DNA of 64,000 nt from Acinetobacter calcoaceticus. Lineage in GTDB: Bacteria; Pseudomonadota; Gammaproteobacteria; Pseudomonadales; Moraxellaceae. This document shows positions 54,829-63,325 of this stretch, piece after piece. Each line of letters starts with the position of its first letter. Position 1 is the stretch's first letter. Where the stretch lies: the NCBI RefSeq assembly GCF_004345325.1, contig NZ_SLVJ01000013.1, positions 1 to 64,000 on the forward strand, given 5' to 3'. The notes beneath the pieces were generated by a model. The model made no database searches and was not told the DNA's origin. It saw nothing but the letters and a program-made list of their open reading frames with translations. Position numbers and translations under genes: made by a program.

Positions 54829-55464
54829 TTACAACACCAATTGAATTTCAGCAGGTGGCGGCGGTAAAGAGACTGAACCTGCCAAACCAGAACTGCTGCT
54901 CCCGACGACGACGCTGGCAGAAACCCATTTAAAGAAACTGGAAAATGCTGCCGAATCTAAGGTATCGAGCACCACCACCCGATCTGTGAGTTGTAATAAG
55001 GCATCGGTCTTGGCCTTTGGCCCTGCCGCACAGGCAATGATGGAAGCAAAATTAAGATTTTTAATCTTAGGCAATGCTTGTTGATAGTCATAAACATCCG
55101 ATGGCGAGCCATCAGTCATGATAAATAACAGCGGACGCCAATCACCTTTTTGGTCTGGTGTGGATTTTTGTACCTGTTGCTCCACTTCCTTGGCCAATAG
55201 CTCCAGTGCCGCCCCCATAAAGGTCGCACCTGAACTGGGTACTTCGATCTCTTGCAGTTGCACCTGATCCAATGGCGTCAGTGGAAACATCACCTTGGCA
55301 TGTAGATCAAAGGTGATAATGCTCAGATAAACACTCTCCAATGCATAAGGATCTTGTCTTAAACCACTGAGCATAGACTGCAGGCCGACATTCACCGAGT
55401 GAATCGGTTCACCCCGCATAGAGCCAGAGGTATCAAGGACGATATAAACGGGGAGACGGCGCAT
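54829..55464 (-). CDS. terY: TerY-like VWA protein
   Basis: This 211-residue single VWA domain has MIDAS residues DTSGSM (about 11-16), Thr in SSGATFMGAAL and Asp in IMTDGSPSD. It is a close paralogue of the preceding gene's VWA part (EPIHSVNVGLQSMLSGLRQD against EPIHAVQAGMQQILTTLRQD), so the pair arose by duplication. It lacks the zinc ribbon. Cytoplasmic. It probably serves as metal-dependent scaffold or adaptor for TerD-family proteins. Confidence 0.88.
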   Translation of the reverse strand: MRRLPVYIVLDTSGSMRGEPIHSVNVGLQSMLSGLRQDPYALESVYLSIITFDLHAKVMFPLTPLDQVQLQEIEVPSSGATFMGAALELLAKEVEQQVQKSTPDQKGDWRPLLFIMTDGSPSDVYDYQQALPKIKNLNFASIIACAAGPKAKTDALLQLTDRVVVLDTLDSAAFSSFFKWVSASVVVGSSSSGLAGSVSLPPPPAEIQLVL

Positions 55465-55549
55465 AAGGCTCTTCCTTTAAATACGATGCTATAACATTGA
55501 TATTTTAAAAATGATGTATCTGAATGAATGATGAGTCTAAAATGCCTGC

Positions 55550-56194
55550 TTAAGCAACGTAGTCTTTTAACCATTCAACAAAATTGTCTGATTCCGAAGG
55601 CGTACAGATGGCATTAAATTTCCAACTGCCCCCTTCACGAACCAATTCTCCAAACAACATCGAGCGTTGCTGATCATACGTTCCGATGCCAGACAGATTA
55701 AAACGCAATATTTCCTTGCCCGTGGCATCGACTGCACGGATAAAGGCATTCTTCACTTGACCAAAATGTTGCTTATTTTGTCGGCCATTATAAATTTGTA
55801 CAAAAAACAAAATACGATGGTATTCATTGGGCAAGGTATTGAGCTTGACGATGATTTGCTCATCATCCCCATCGCCTGCGCCATCACGGTTATCCCCAGT
55901 CAGCCAAATTTGACCTGAGGGATGGGCTAAGTTGTTGTAGAACACGATATCGCTATTCATTAAGGTGACTTGACCGCGTTCATCCCAGCCCAAGTTTTTG
56001 ACTTTGCCTTGGGCATCACACAGAAATGCCACCACATCTAAATCATATTCTGCTGATTTAGCGGAAAATAACCCACCAAGAAAGCCTTTTTTCTGTTCGG
56101 CAATGTCCCAACCCATACCAATGGTGACACTGGACAAATCATATTGGCTTTTTTCCAGACTTAAGCCTTGACCTTTTTCTAATGTTATTGCCAT
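55550..56194 (-). CDS. TerD-family calcium-binding stress protein (long form)
   Basis: This 214-residue TerD-domain protein has the calcium-binding motif [15 protein letters not shown] near residue 100 and the strand FGELVREGGSWKF near 188. It has an insert (KKGFLGGLFSAKSAEY) and a longer tail than the short paralogues. TerD proteins form a beta-sandwich that binds Ca2+ with two Asp-rich loops. Their biochemical activity is unknown. It is the last of the TerD genes before the TerY pair, 85 bases upstream of the first TerY gene. Confidence 0.9.
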   Translation of the reverse strand: MAITLEKGQGLSLEKSQYDLSSVTIGMGWDIAEQKKGFLGGLFSAKSAEYDLDVVAFLCDAQGKVKNLGWDERGQVTLMNSDIVFYNNLAHPSGQIWLTGDNRDGAGDGDDEQIIVKLNTLPNEYHRILFFVQIYNGRQNKQHFGQVKNAFIRAVDATGKEILRFNLSGIGTYDQQRSMLFGELVREGGSWKFNAICTPSESDNFVEWLKDYVA

Positions 56195-56410
56195 TGCGAG
56201 ATCCTTTTATTATTACCGTGCGAATCAATAAAAATGCGAATTTATCTTAGACATCCATATAGATCGTGCTGAGAAGTTTAAAATGATGCAGCACTGAGAA
56301 TAATCATTAAAATCAACTAAATCAATTAAAAACCTGTGCTAGTTAACCTTTTCACAACCGAATGTGGTTGAGTCTATGCTGCTTATTTTTTTTCTCATGG
56401 GAATACATAA

Positions 56411-56439
56411 CAACGCAAATCAAAAGCTGATTTGCGTTG
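56411..56439. repeat. 12-bp hairpin between two terD paralogues
   Basis: CAACGCAAATCA (56411-56422) and TGATTTGCGTTG (56428-56439) pair perfectly around a five-base loop, 50 bases downstream of the stop of the minus-strand TerD gene. No long T-run follows on the minus strand, so it may be an RNA-processing or protective hairpin rather than a terminator. Confidence 0.7.
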
Positions 56440-56488
56440 TGGATAGGCTGGCGATCTGTAGCCTAGCGTTCTAAACCTAAATACCGAC

Positions 56489-57079
56489 TTAGACCAAAGG
56501 TAGGATCGCAGGCATCATATCTTTAAAGGTTTTACCTTGGCAGGTTTCACCCAATGCACCCATTTTCCATTCACCGTTATGGCGATAGAGTTTGGCCACG
56601 ATCAATGCGGTATAGCTGCCACGTTGTGACAAGTTATATTTGGCCACTTCAACATTGCTGCTGGCATCGACTAGACGACAGAATGCATTTTCAACTTTTT
56701 CAAAGGTCTGACCACGGAAACTGCTGATCGTAAATACCAAAGTCTCGATATTGCTTGGCACTTGATTGAGGTTGACGTGGATTTTCTCATCATCGCCATC
56801 GCCTTCACCAGTCAGGTTATCACCCGAATGCACCACACTGCCATCACGGCTTTTGAGTTGACCGAAATAAACCACATCAACAATGGCTTTATTGGCATCT
56901 AGCATGATCAATGAAGCATCTAAATCGATACTGTCACCGCCGCCCCCAAATAACTTACCAAACATACCACCGCTGCTTTTGGCAACGTCCCAACCTGCAC
57001 CCAGATAAATTTGTGTCAGTTGACTGCCATCATTTTTGGCTAAAGATATTTTTTGGCCTTTTTCTAAACTGATTCCCAT
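56489..57079 (-). CDS. TerD-family calcium-binding stress protein
   Basis: A 196-residue TerD-domain protein. [17 protein letters not shown] near residue 87 is the calcium motif, the N-terminal SLAKNDGSQLTQIYLGAGWD is typical, and the tail WKMGALGETCQGKTF differs from TerD's usual GGLGP end. A KSSGGMFGKLFGGGGDSI insert precedes the calcium-binding core. It follows the AIM24 gene by 10 bases, so it is cotranscribed. The exact paralogue name (TerZ, TerX) cannot be set by eye. Confidence 0.9.
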   Translation of the reverse strand: MGISLEKGQKISLAKNDGSQLTQIYLGAGWDVAKSSGGMFGKLFGGGGDSIDLDASLIMLDANKAIVDVVYFGQLKSRDGSVVHSGDNLTGEGDGDDEKIHVNLNQVPSNIETLVFTISSFRGQTFEKVENAFCRLVDASSNVEVAKYNLSQRGSYTALIVAKLYRHNGEWKMGALGETCQGKTFKDMMPAILPLV

Positions 57080-57089
57080 GTGGAACTCC

Positions 57090-57809
57090 TTAATTTGAAC
57101 CTGAATTGGTGCCTAATGCACCGCTTAGCCACTTTAAATAACTACCACGATTTCGAGAGCAGACAATCACTTTGCCCTGACCTCGGAATTTAATGACCAG
57201 CCCTTCACCGCTGGTTAAACTGTTGACGATATTGCCCATAAAACCACGGCCTTCCGCACTCGGAATGCCCACGTTATATTGCAAAGAGGCATCCCATGCC
57301 ACCACATGGCCATTATCAACCGTCATCTCACCTTGTTCAGGGCTAATGTCTAACTCAAGCAAGGTTCCGCATCCTGAGATACACACCTGACCTTGTCCAC
57401 CGGTTTCCATCACCACAAAACCACCACTGCCACCAAAAAGTGCACCACCAATATTGGTTTGCACTTTGGCCTTGATCTGGGTGTTATCCGTCGCTGCAAC
57501 AAAGGCACCATCTGACAGGATGTATTGACGTGCGCCAACATCTAGGATTTGCATATCACCATCAAGGTTAGGTGAAAGTAAGCATTCACCATCGCCATTG
57601 CTGGCTTTGATTTGTTGCTGAAACAATGACTCGCCGGTGGTGAAGCGGCGCATAAAGGATTGGAACAATCCGCCACGCAATTTACCACTGACTTCGAGAT
57701 TTTGTTCTTTCATCACCATGGCATCCGACTCACAATAGATCGAGTCACCACGGTTCATCTTGACCAATAGAAATGGTTCTGGACTACCCACCAAATGAAA
57801 TTCAGCCAT
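57090..57809 (-). CDS. AIM24 / TIGR00266 family protein
   Basis: This 239-residue beta-rich protein has glycine-rich repeats (ALFGGSGGFVVMETGGQG, SISGCGT-like), the N-terminal FHLVGSPEPFLLVKM and a C-terminal GLVIKFRGQGKVIVCSRN, matching the AIM24 fold. Members occur alone or in Ter loci, and no enzymatic role is known. It lies between TerF and a TerD gene, 10 bases before the latter, so it belongs to the Ter operon. It may bind membranes or act as a scaffold. Confidence 0.83.
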   Translation of the reverse strand: MAEFHLVGSPEPFLLVKMNRGDSIYCESDAMVMKEQNLEVSGKLRGGLFQSFMRRFTTGESLFQQQIKASNGDGECLLSPNLDGDMQILDVGARQYILSDGAFVAATDNTQIKAKVQTNIGGALFGGSGGFVVMETGGQGQVCISGCGTLLELDISPEQGEMTVDNGHVVAWDASLQYNVGIPSAEGRGFMGNIVNSLTSGEGLVIKFRGQGKVIVCSRNRGSYLKWLSGALGTNSGSN

Positions 57810-57965
57810 ACATTCTTACCTCTGATTCTGCTTTTTTCCTCAAGCCATCAACTTGATGACGTGATTAAGCTTTTAGTATTTAATTTAATTGTAAAATTAA
57901 GCGTCAATTTAATCGTTAATTTAACCATCAATGCTGCTTCATAGACCCATCATCCAAACGCAGGA

Positions 57966-59273
57966 TCAAGTCTTGGCAACAATATTTTTTTGCTGTGCTG
58001 CTTTGAGCCACATTGGAAATTCCTGCAACAACAAATCATAGAGTTGTTCGTCAGAGGTTTGCTCAATGTGATCCAATGAAAAGAAGTTGCAGTTGTCCAC
58101 GATACGGCCCGACATATCATCTAATTTTTCTAAGATGCCGTAGTTATTGCCGCCAATCCCAATAAACTGCCAAAAGATCGGTCGATGCGCTGCATCGGTA
58201 ATCAGTTTGGTAATCTTGCGATTTTCATAAATCCCGCCATCGGAGATGAATACGATATAGGTCGGTATGTTGTCATTAAACTGCGCATAGTGCTGCATGA
58301 CATCTTCAATCGCCGCCGGCTCATAATTGACTGCACTGCCGATATTCCACTTGCGCCAACCACCTTGGGTGCTTTCAACATAGTTATTGACGTTGTTTAG
58401 GGATACATCATCTAAGCGAATATTTTTCTTACCAAAGGCCCAGCATTCAAAACTGCCATCATCATCAAAATTCATTGCCAATGGCAACACACGATCAATG
58501 ACCTTTTGCACATCACCTAACTTGTATTGATTGTACATCGAACCTGAACGATCCAAGACCAAACCCACACGCGCAACCACACCAAGGAGATTGTTTTTTT
58601 CTAGACTGATCAATGATTTCTTAGTCAAGTCCAACAGACGTGGACTGGCTTTCTCGACTTTGTCTAAGATGATTTTCTTTTTCAGATCCAACTTGGATAG
58701 CGTCACTGCTGGCGCTGCAGATGTCGCTGCAGAATCGTTTGGCGCTTGCTGTGCAACCTCAGCACCAAAATGCTCCACCAAAGCTGCCAGACCGCCATTG
58801 AAGCCTTGTCCAATCACCGCCATGCGCCATGTCGCAGCATGTAAGTAGAACTGTACGAGCATCACGGCTTTTTCAGCAGCGAATTGTTCTGGACTCAAAT
58901 GGAAACTGGCCAACACCTGACCATTGCGGCGTAACTCGACCTTGCCAGCTTGGATATTGCGCATACAGGCGGTGGGATCATCGATTGCAGCACAGAGGGT
59001 AAATTTTTGCACTTCAGATTGCTGATGGCGTTTGAGATCAAACTTAAAGACTTGCACTGCACCCTGCTGCTCAAACTGCACCACCTGATTCGGTGCCACA
59101 GGCTGATTGAAAAAAGTCATGAAATCATCATGATACAATTTATCAGCAGCGGTTAAGCCAAAGGTTGAAAGATCGAGATTGAAACCTGCCTGAAAACTGA
59201 CATGAATTTCAAAATCTAATGCATCCCCGATAATATTTGCTAATGGCTGACGTTGGCCGAATTGTAGTTGCAT
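57966..59273 (-). CDS. terF: TerF-like protein: TerD-like N-domain fused to VWA
   Basis: With the ATG at 59273 the protein has 435 residues. The frame begins with GTG at 59282, and TTAGG lies about ten bases before the ATG. The N-terminal half is a TerD-like domain without the Asp-rich calcium loop (its motif region reads IDDPTACMRN...). The C-terminal half is a VWA domain with MIDAS DRSGSM near 245 and IVFISDGG near 358. A short Ala/Ser linker joins them. The combination identifies TerF. It follows two hairpins and a TerD gene; the intergenic gap to AIM24 is 156 bases. Confidence 0.88.
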   Translation of the reverse strand: MQLQFGQRQPLANIIGDALDFEIHVSFQAGFNLDLSTFGLTAADKLYHDDFMTFFNQPVAPNQVVQFEQQGAVQVFKFDLKRHQQSEVQKFTLCAAIDDPTACMRNIQAGKVELRRNGQVLASFHLSPEQFAAEKAVMLVQFYLHAATWRMAVIGQGFNGGLAALVEHFGAEVAQQAPNDSAATSAAPAVTLSKLDLKKKIILDKVEKASPRLLDLTKKSLISLEKNNLLGVVARVGLVLDRSGSMYNQYKLGDVQKVIDRVLPLAMNFDDDGSFECWAFGKKNIRLDDVSLNNVNNYVESTQGGWRKWNIGSAVNYEPAAIEDVMQHYAQFNDNIPTYIVFISDGGIYENRKITKLITDAAHRPIFWQFIGIGGNNYGILEKLDDMSGRIVDNCNFFSLDHIEQTSDEQLYDLLLQEFPMWLKAAQQKNIVAKT

Positions 59274-59467
59274 ATCGCGCACCTAATGGTTCATTTTAAA
59301 GTCATGGTGTATGTGGTTGTCCACATCATCTGCTCAATGGTGAAGTTATCACTGGCGTGTAAAGTTGAACCTGTTTTAGTACAGATCAAACATCTGTATT
59401 TGACATCAGCGCCTCATGGCTGAACGTGAATAAAATGTTTGATCTCTAATAAAAATAAAACTGAAAC

Positions 59468-59530
59468 CCACTCAGCACCGAATGATGCTGAGTGGTTCTG
59501 TCACTGATCACCACTGCGGTGGATCAGTGA
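59468..59530. repeat. two consecutive hairpins downstream of a terD gene
   Basis: CCACTCAGCA (59468-59477) pairs with TGCTGAGTGG (59486-59495). TCACTGATC (59501-59509) pairs with GATCAGTGA (59522-59530), with an extra inner CCAC/GTGG pairing. They lie just after the minus-strand TerD stop at 59544 and before terF. No T-run is adjacent; they probably modulate read-through or mRNA stability. Confidence 0.7.
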
Positions 59531-59543
59531 CGCATTTGGAGAC

Positions 59544-60122
59544 TTATACAGCCACGCCATAGCTTGCAGCGAGTGGGCCTAGACCACCGTTAAAGCCTTG
59601 ACCAACTGCTTTGAATTTCCACTCACCGCTGTGACGGTAAAGTTCACCGAAAATCATCGCCACTTCAGTGCTGCCGTCTTCAGACAAATCAAAACGTGCC
59701 AATTCTTCAGCATTGTTGTCTTTGTTGATCACACGGATATAAGCTTTGTCGACTTGACCAAAGCTTTGCGCGTTTTGCTGACCTTCATGAATCGTTACTG
59801 CAAAAACCACTTTTTCAACATCAGCAGGGATTTTTGAAATATTGATTGAGATGGTTTCATCATCGCCATCGCCTTCACCTGTGCGATTGTCACCATTGTG
59901 AGTCACTGAACCACAAGCAGACACTTTTTGGTTAAAGAAGATGAAGTCGCTATCTACACGAACTTTACCTTGTTCATTTAACAAAAATGCCACGGCATCT
60001 AAGTCAAAGCTTTTACCATCAGTTACACGTGGATTCCAGCCTAGGCCTAAATCGACATTGACCATCGTTGGAGCTGTTTTAGACAGGTTTACGTTACCGC
60101 CTTTAGACAGATTAATTGCCAT
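59544..60122 (-). CDS. terD: TerD-family tellurium/stress resistance protein
   Basis: A canonical 192-residue TerD/TerE-type protein: [17 protein letters not shown]..., the [17 protein letters not shown] strand, the calcium motif [17 protein letters not shown] (about 78-94), and the end [16 protein letters not shown] typical of TerD/TerE. It lies 64 bases after the DUF475 membrane protein gene and about 260 bases before terF. TerD and TerE are too alike to separate by eye, so the symbol is tentative. Confidence 0.9.
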   Translation of the reverse strand: MAINLSKGGNVNLSKTAPTMVNVDLGLGWNPRVTDGKSFDLDAVAFLLNEQGKVRVDSDFIFFNQKVSACGSVTHNGDNRTGEGDGDDETISINISKIPADVEKVVFAVTIHEGQQNAQSFGQVDKAYIRVINKDNNAEELARFDLSEDGSTEVAMIFGELYRHSGEWKFKAVGQGFNGGLGPLAASYGVAV

Positions 60123-60186
60123 TTCTTATTTCCTTGCTGTTTAAATAAAGGTGAATAAAGAGTTTAAATATTATGATTTCAAAAAC

Positions 60187-61290
60187 TTAGTTTACATGAT
60201 TTGCATCATGATCTTGCTGTTTTTTGCTATACGCAATTGATGACACCACCGCCCAAGCGATAAAGGCAACACCAATCAAACCGGTCACAACTTCAGGTAC
60301 ATGTAGTCCCGTGCCACTTCCGAGCATGATCAAGGCCAAAGCACCAATCGCGTAATGCGCACCATGTTCGAGGTAGACATAGGCATCCAAAGTGCCTTTT
60401 TCAACCAAGTAAATGGTCATCGAACGTACGAACATCGCACCAATCGCAAGACCCAACATAATGATGACCACATCACTGGTAATCGCAAAGGCACCAATTA
60501 CACCATCAAAACTGAATGATGCATCAAGGACTTCTAGGTATAAGAAACCACCGATACCGGCTTTGACGATATTGCTCTTGGTACTTGAAGTCGCACCTGC
60601 AGTATTGGCTTGCTCATCTTCTTCGTCATCCGAAGAGCTGCCTTCGAGTAGATGTCCAATCACTTGTACACCCACATAGACCACGATGCCCCAAATTCCG
60701 GCCATGGTCACGGCGAGTCTAGATATTTCAGGTACATTCATCGCCATCACGATCAGTGCGACCAAGGCAATAAAGATCGACATTGCTTGTACATTGGCTA
60801 ATTTAGCTAAGCGTACTTCGAGCCAATGGAACCAGTGGGTGTCTTTCTCGTCATCAAACAAGAAGTTTAAAAATACTAACAATAGGAATAGACCACCAAA
60901 TGCTGCAATTTCAGCATGATGCGCCATTAATTTCGCAGAGTATTCAACTGGGTTGTTCAAAGCCAATTTAGCAACTTCGATCATGCCCATATCGGCAGTA
61001 ATCCCGACGATCAGTAATGGGAAGACTAAACGCATACCAAAAACCGCAACGATAATACCGACGGTTAAAAACAGCGTACGCCAAAATTTATCCCAATGTT
61101 TTAACACCGATGCATTCACTACCGCATTGTCAAAAGACAATGACACTTCCATTACCGCCAAAATCGCAGTCACTGCCAGCGCTTTGAACATGGTAGAAAT
61201 GCCAGCATTGACGCCATGGGTATAACCCCAATACGCAGACACGCCTAGACAGAAAATGGTGAAAAAAATGGAAAAACGAAAATGTTTCAT
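60187..61290 (-). CDS. DUF475 family integral membrane protein (TerC-like)
   Basis: A 367-residue protein with about nine membrane helices. Two repeats carry acidic motifs, MEVSLSFDNAVVNA (about 48-60) and LEVLDASFSFDGVIGAFAIT (about 250-270), which resemble the TerC-family (E-x-x-x-SxD-N) signature. An acidic loop, SSSDDEEDEQ, lies between. DUF475 proteins replace TerC in many Ter loci and probably bind or move metal ions or anchor the TerD proteins at the membrane. It is flanked by two TerD genes, 16 bases from the upstream one. No separate TerC is found. Confidence 0.85.
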   Translation of the reverse strand: MKHFRFSIFFTIFCLGVSAYWGYTHGVNAGISTMFKALAVTAILAVMEVSLSFDNAVVNASVLKHWDKFWRTLFLTVGIIVAVFGMRLVFPLLIVGITADMGMIEVAKLALNNPVEYSAKLMAHHAEIAAFGGLFLLLVFLNFLFDDEKDTHWFHWLEVRLAKLANVQAMSIFIALVALIVMAMNVPEISRLAVTMAGIWGIVVYVGVQVIGHLLEGSSSDDEEDEQANTAGATSSTKSNIVKAGIGGFLYLEVLDASFSFDGVIGAFAITSDVVIIMLGLAIGAMFVRSMTIYLVEKGTLDAYVYLEHGAHYAIGALALIMLGSGTGLHVPEVVTGLIGVAFIAWAVVSSIAYSKKQQDHDANHVN

Positions 61291-61306
61291 AAATTGAGCT
61301 CAGGAT

Positions 61307-61882
61307 TTAGATGTTGATGCCATATTGATTACACATCGCACGTAAACCACCGGCATAGCCTTGACCAACTGCACGGAATTTCCATTCGTTGTTATGACGA
61401 TAGAGTTCACCGAAAACCATCGCAGTTTCAGTTGAATAATCCTCATTGAGATCAAAACGTACAATTTCAACTTGAGATTGATCATTTACAATACGGATGA
61501 ATGCATTTTGAACTTGGCCAAAGTTTTGGCGACGGGTTTCTGCATCATGAATCGTCACTGTAATGACCACTTTCTGTACGTCAGCAGGCACTGTATTCAG
61601 TTCGATTTTAATCGATTCATCATCACCATCACCTGCGCCAGTACGGTTGTCGCCGGTATGCTCTACCGAACCCTCCGCTGAACGTGGTTGATTGTAAAAG
61701 ATAAAATCCTGTTCGCCACGTACTTTATCGTTTGCACCCAACAAAAAAGCAGATGCATCTAAGTCAAAGTCAGCGCCATCTGTAGAGCGCGCATCCCAAC
61801 CCAAACCTACCAAAACTTTAGTTAAGTTCGGATCCGTTTTGCTTAAAGATAAGTTGCCACCTTTATTCAGTGAAATAGCCAT
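61307..61882 (-). CDS. TerD-family tellurium/stress resistance protein
   Basis: A canonical 191-residue TerD/TerE protein, very similar to the copy at 59544: [39 protein letters not shown], calcium motif [17 protein letters not shown] (about 78-94), end [16 protein letters not shown]. Its C-terminus (CNQYGINI) replaces the usual GPLAASYGV. It starts 109 bases downstream of the terA stop and precedes the DUF475 gene by 16 bases. Duplicated terD/terE pairs are usual in Ter operons. Confidence 0.9.
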   Translation of the reverse strand: MAISLNKGGNLSLSKTDPNLTKVLVGLGWDARSTDGADFDLDASAFLLGANDKVRGEQDFIFYNQPRSAEGSVEHTGDNRTGAGDGDDESIKIELNTVPADVQKVVITVTIHDAETRRQNFGQVQNAFIRIVNDQSQVEIVRFDLNEDYSTETAMVFGELYRHNNEWKFRAVGQGYAGGLRAMCNQYGINI

Positions 61883-61991
61883 GAATAGTCCTCTCTTGTT
61901 TATGTGAATACATGCCCGAGCATGCGCTCTGATTTGTTAATGTTCTATTGCCTAATCTCTTTGCTGCTCATCTCATCATTGACTCAGAACT

Positions 61992-63242
61992 TTAGTCCTT
62001 TGAGCCTCTAGACCAGTTAAAACCAAAGCCATAGTGACGATCAAGCTCTAATTGATCTTTAAAATATCGTACTTCGCGATTGGCTTGGATCGTGCCTTGC
62101 TGGTTGACCAACTCAACAATGGCACAGGTGCCTAAACGGCCACCTTCAGTCAATCGCACTTCTATCGGTGGTTGATCGGGTAAACTTATGCTGACCACAG
62201 CATCCGTCGCTGCCCAATTGGGTACGCCTTGATAGATGTAGGTATAAATAATAATCCGATCAATTTGCTGCCATTGATCACCATTGATAAATAGGTTTTC
62301 ACCTTCTGTTGCTGCACCAGTACGGTCATCCCCTTGCAGTTTCAGAAATGGCGTTCGGTCATATTGACCAAAGGCATTACCCAAGGGCTGCACCAAGTCA
62401 ATATCGCCGTTTTTAAGACGTACCATCGCCCCCAAGTCTAAATCAATTGGTTTGTTATTCAGTAATTTATTGAAAAAACCTGCTTGTTTATTGTCCGTTG
62501 CTTTGCTCCAATTTAGATTCACTACAATTCTGCCGAATCCTTGACCTTTTTTAGTTAACTGAATTGAAGAATTCTGTTTGTCTAAGGTCACTTTTGACAG
62601 ATTTATTGTTTTACTTGGCTGGTTTGTGGTGGATGAACTAGTATTTGGCGAATGTGGTGGTATTTGCTGATTGCTATGCGATGAAGACTGCGGAGATGGT
62701 GGCGTTGGCGGTGCTTGTGTCGGTTCAGCAACCACGACACCATAATTTTCTGCTAAGGGTTTCAGTCCACCATTAAAACCTTGGTCAACAAAACGATATT
62801 TCCACTTGCCTTGATGCTGATAAATTTCAGCAAGGATTAAGGCTTTTTCAGTTTTGTTGCTAAACACGATATCTGAGGTCACCACTTGCTGAGCAGATTT
62901 GAGTTCGATCTGCAGGGGTTGCAATTGATTCAGTGCATGGGGTTCATTCAAACTAATGCATAGCGCAATTTTTCCGATCTGTTGATCTAATAGCGCAGTA
63001 TTAACTTTGACCTGCGCTAGGTATGGGCTTTTTTGAGTCGCCTCGATGAGCTCTACACTGCGATTAGCTGTGTGTTTTTGCCCATAGAAAATCATATCGG
63101 CATCACCTCGAACTTTCAGACTGTCACGGTCAAGCAGATAGGCCGTGAGATCCAGTTCCAGATGGGATGCGACTGAGGTTTTAAGACTGATTTCAATGAT
63201 TGAATCGGTTAAGGCAACGTTGGCACCTGCGACGAGCTGCAT
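61992..63242 (-). CDS. terA: TerA-like protein (TerD-related domains)
   Basis: A 416-residue protein whose N-terminal 170 residues are a TerD-like domain (ending QGFNGGLKPLAENYGV). A Pro/Ser/Gln-rich linker (PPTPPSPQSSSHSN..., about residues 178-215) leads to a C-terminal TerA domain with GDDRTGAATEGENLFI where the calcium loop would be. The loss of several acidic residues in both domains suggests reduced calcium binding. GAGGA precedes the ATG at 63242, the first gene of the minus-strand operon. It faces the divergent ATP-grasp gene across 83 bases. Confidence 0.88.
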   Translation of the reverse strand: MQLVAGANVALTDSIIEISLKTSVASHLELDLTAYLLDRDSLKVRGDADMIFYGQKHTANRSVELIEATQKSPYLAQVKVNTALLDQQIGKIALCISLNEPHALNQLQPLQIELKSAQQVVTSDIVFSNKTEKALILAEIYQHQGKWKYRFVDQGFNGGLKPLAENYGVVVAEPTQAPPTPPSPQSSSHSNQQIPPHSPNTSSSTTNQPSKTINLSKVTLDKQNSSIQLTKKGQGFGRIVVNLNWSKATDNKQAGFFNKLLNNKPIDLDLGAMVRLKNGDIDLVQPLGNAFGQYDRTPFLKLQGDDRTGAATEGENLFINGDQWQQIDRIIIYTYIYQGVPNWAATDAVVSISLPDQPPIEVRLTEGGRLGTCAIVELVNQQGTIQANREVRYFKDQLELDRHYGFGFNWSRGSKD

Positions 63243-63325
63243 AATTTTCCTCAGGAAATTTAAAATAATTTAAATATTTATAAGGTATAGTATCTGATTC
63301 GAATCGAGTATTTCACATAACATAA
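63243..63325. promoter_or_regulatory. divergent promoter region of the ter module
   Basis: An 83-base AT-rich spacer between terA and the ATP-grasp gene contains a ten-base palindrome GATTCGAATC (63296-63305) and GGTATAGTAT, a -10-like element just left of it. Both transcription directions start here, so this is where a stress regulator would act. Confidence 0.55.

Noticed and set aside
50333..63242. Plain tellurite-resistance operon (terZABCDEF)
   Set aside because: TerB and a canonical TerC are missing, and kinase, phosphatase, AIM24 and TerY genes are present, so the layout is that of a Ter stress-signalling locus.
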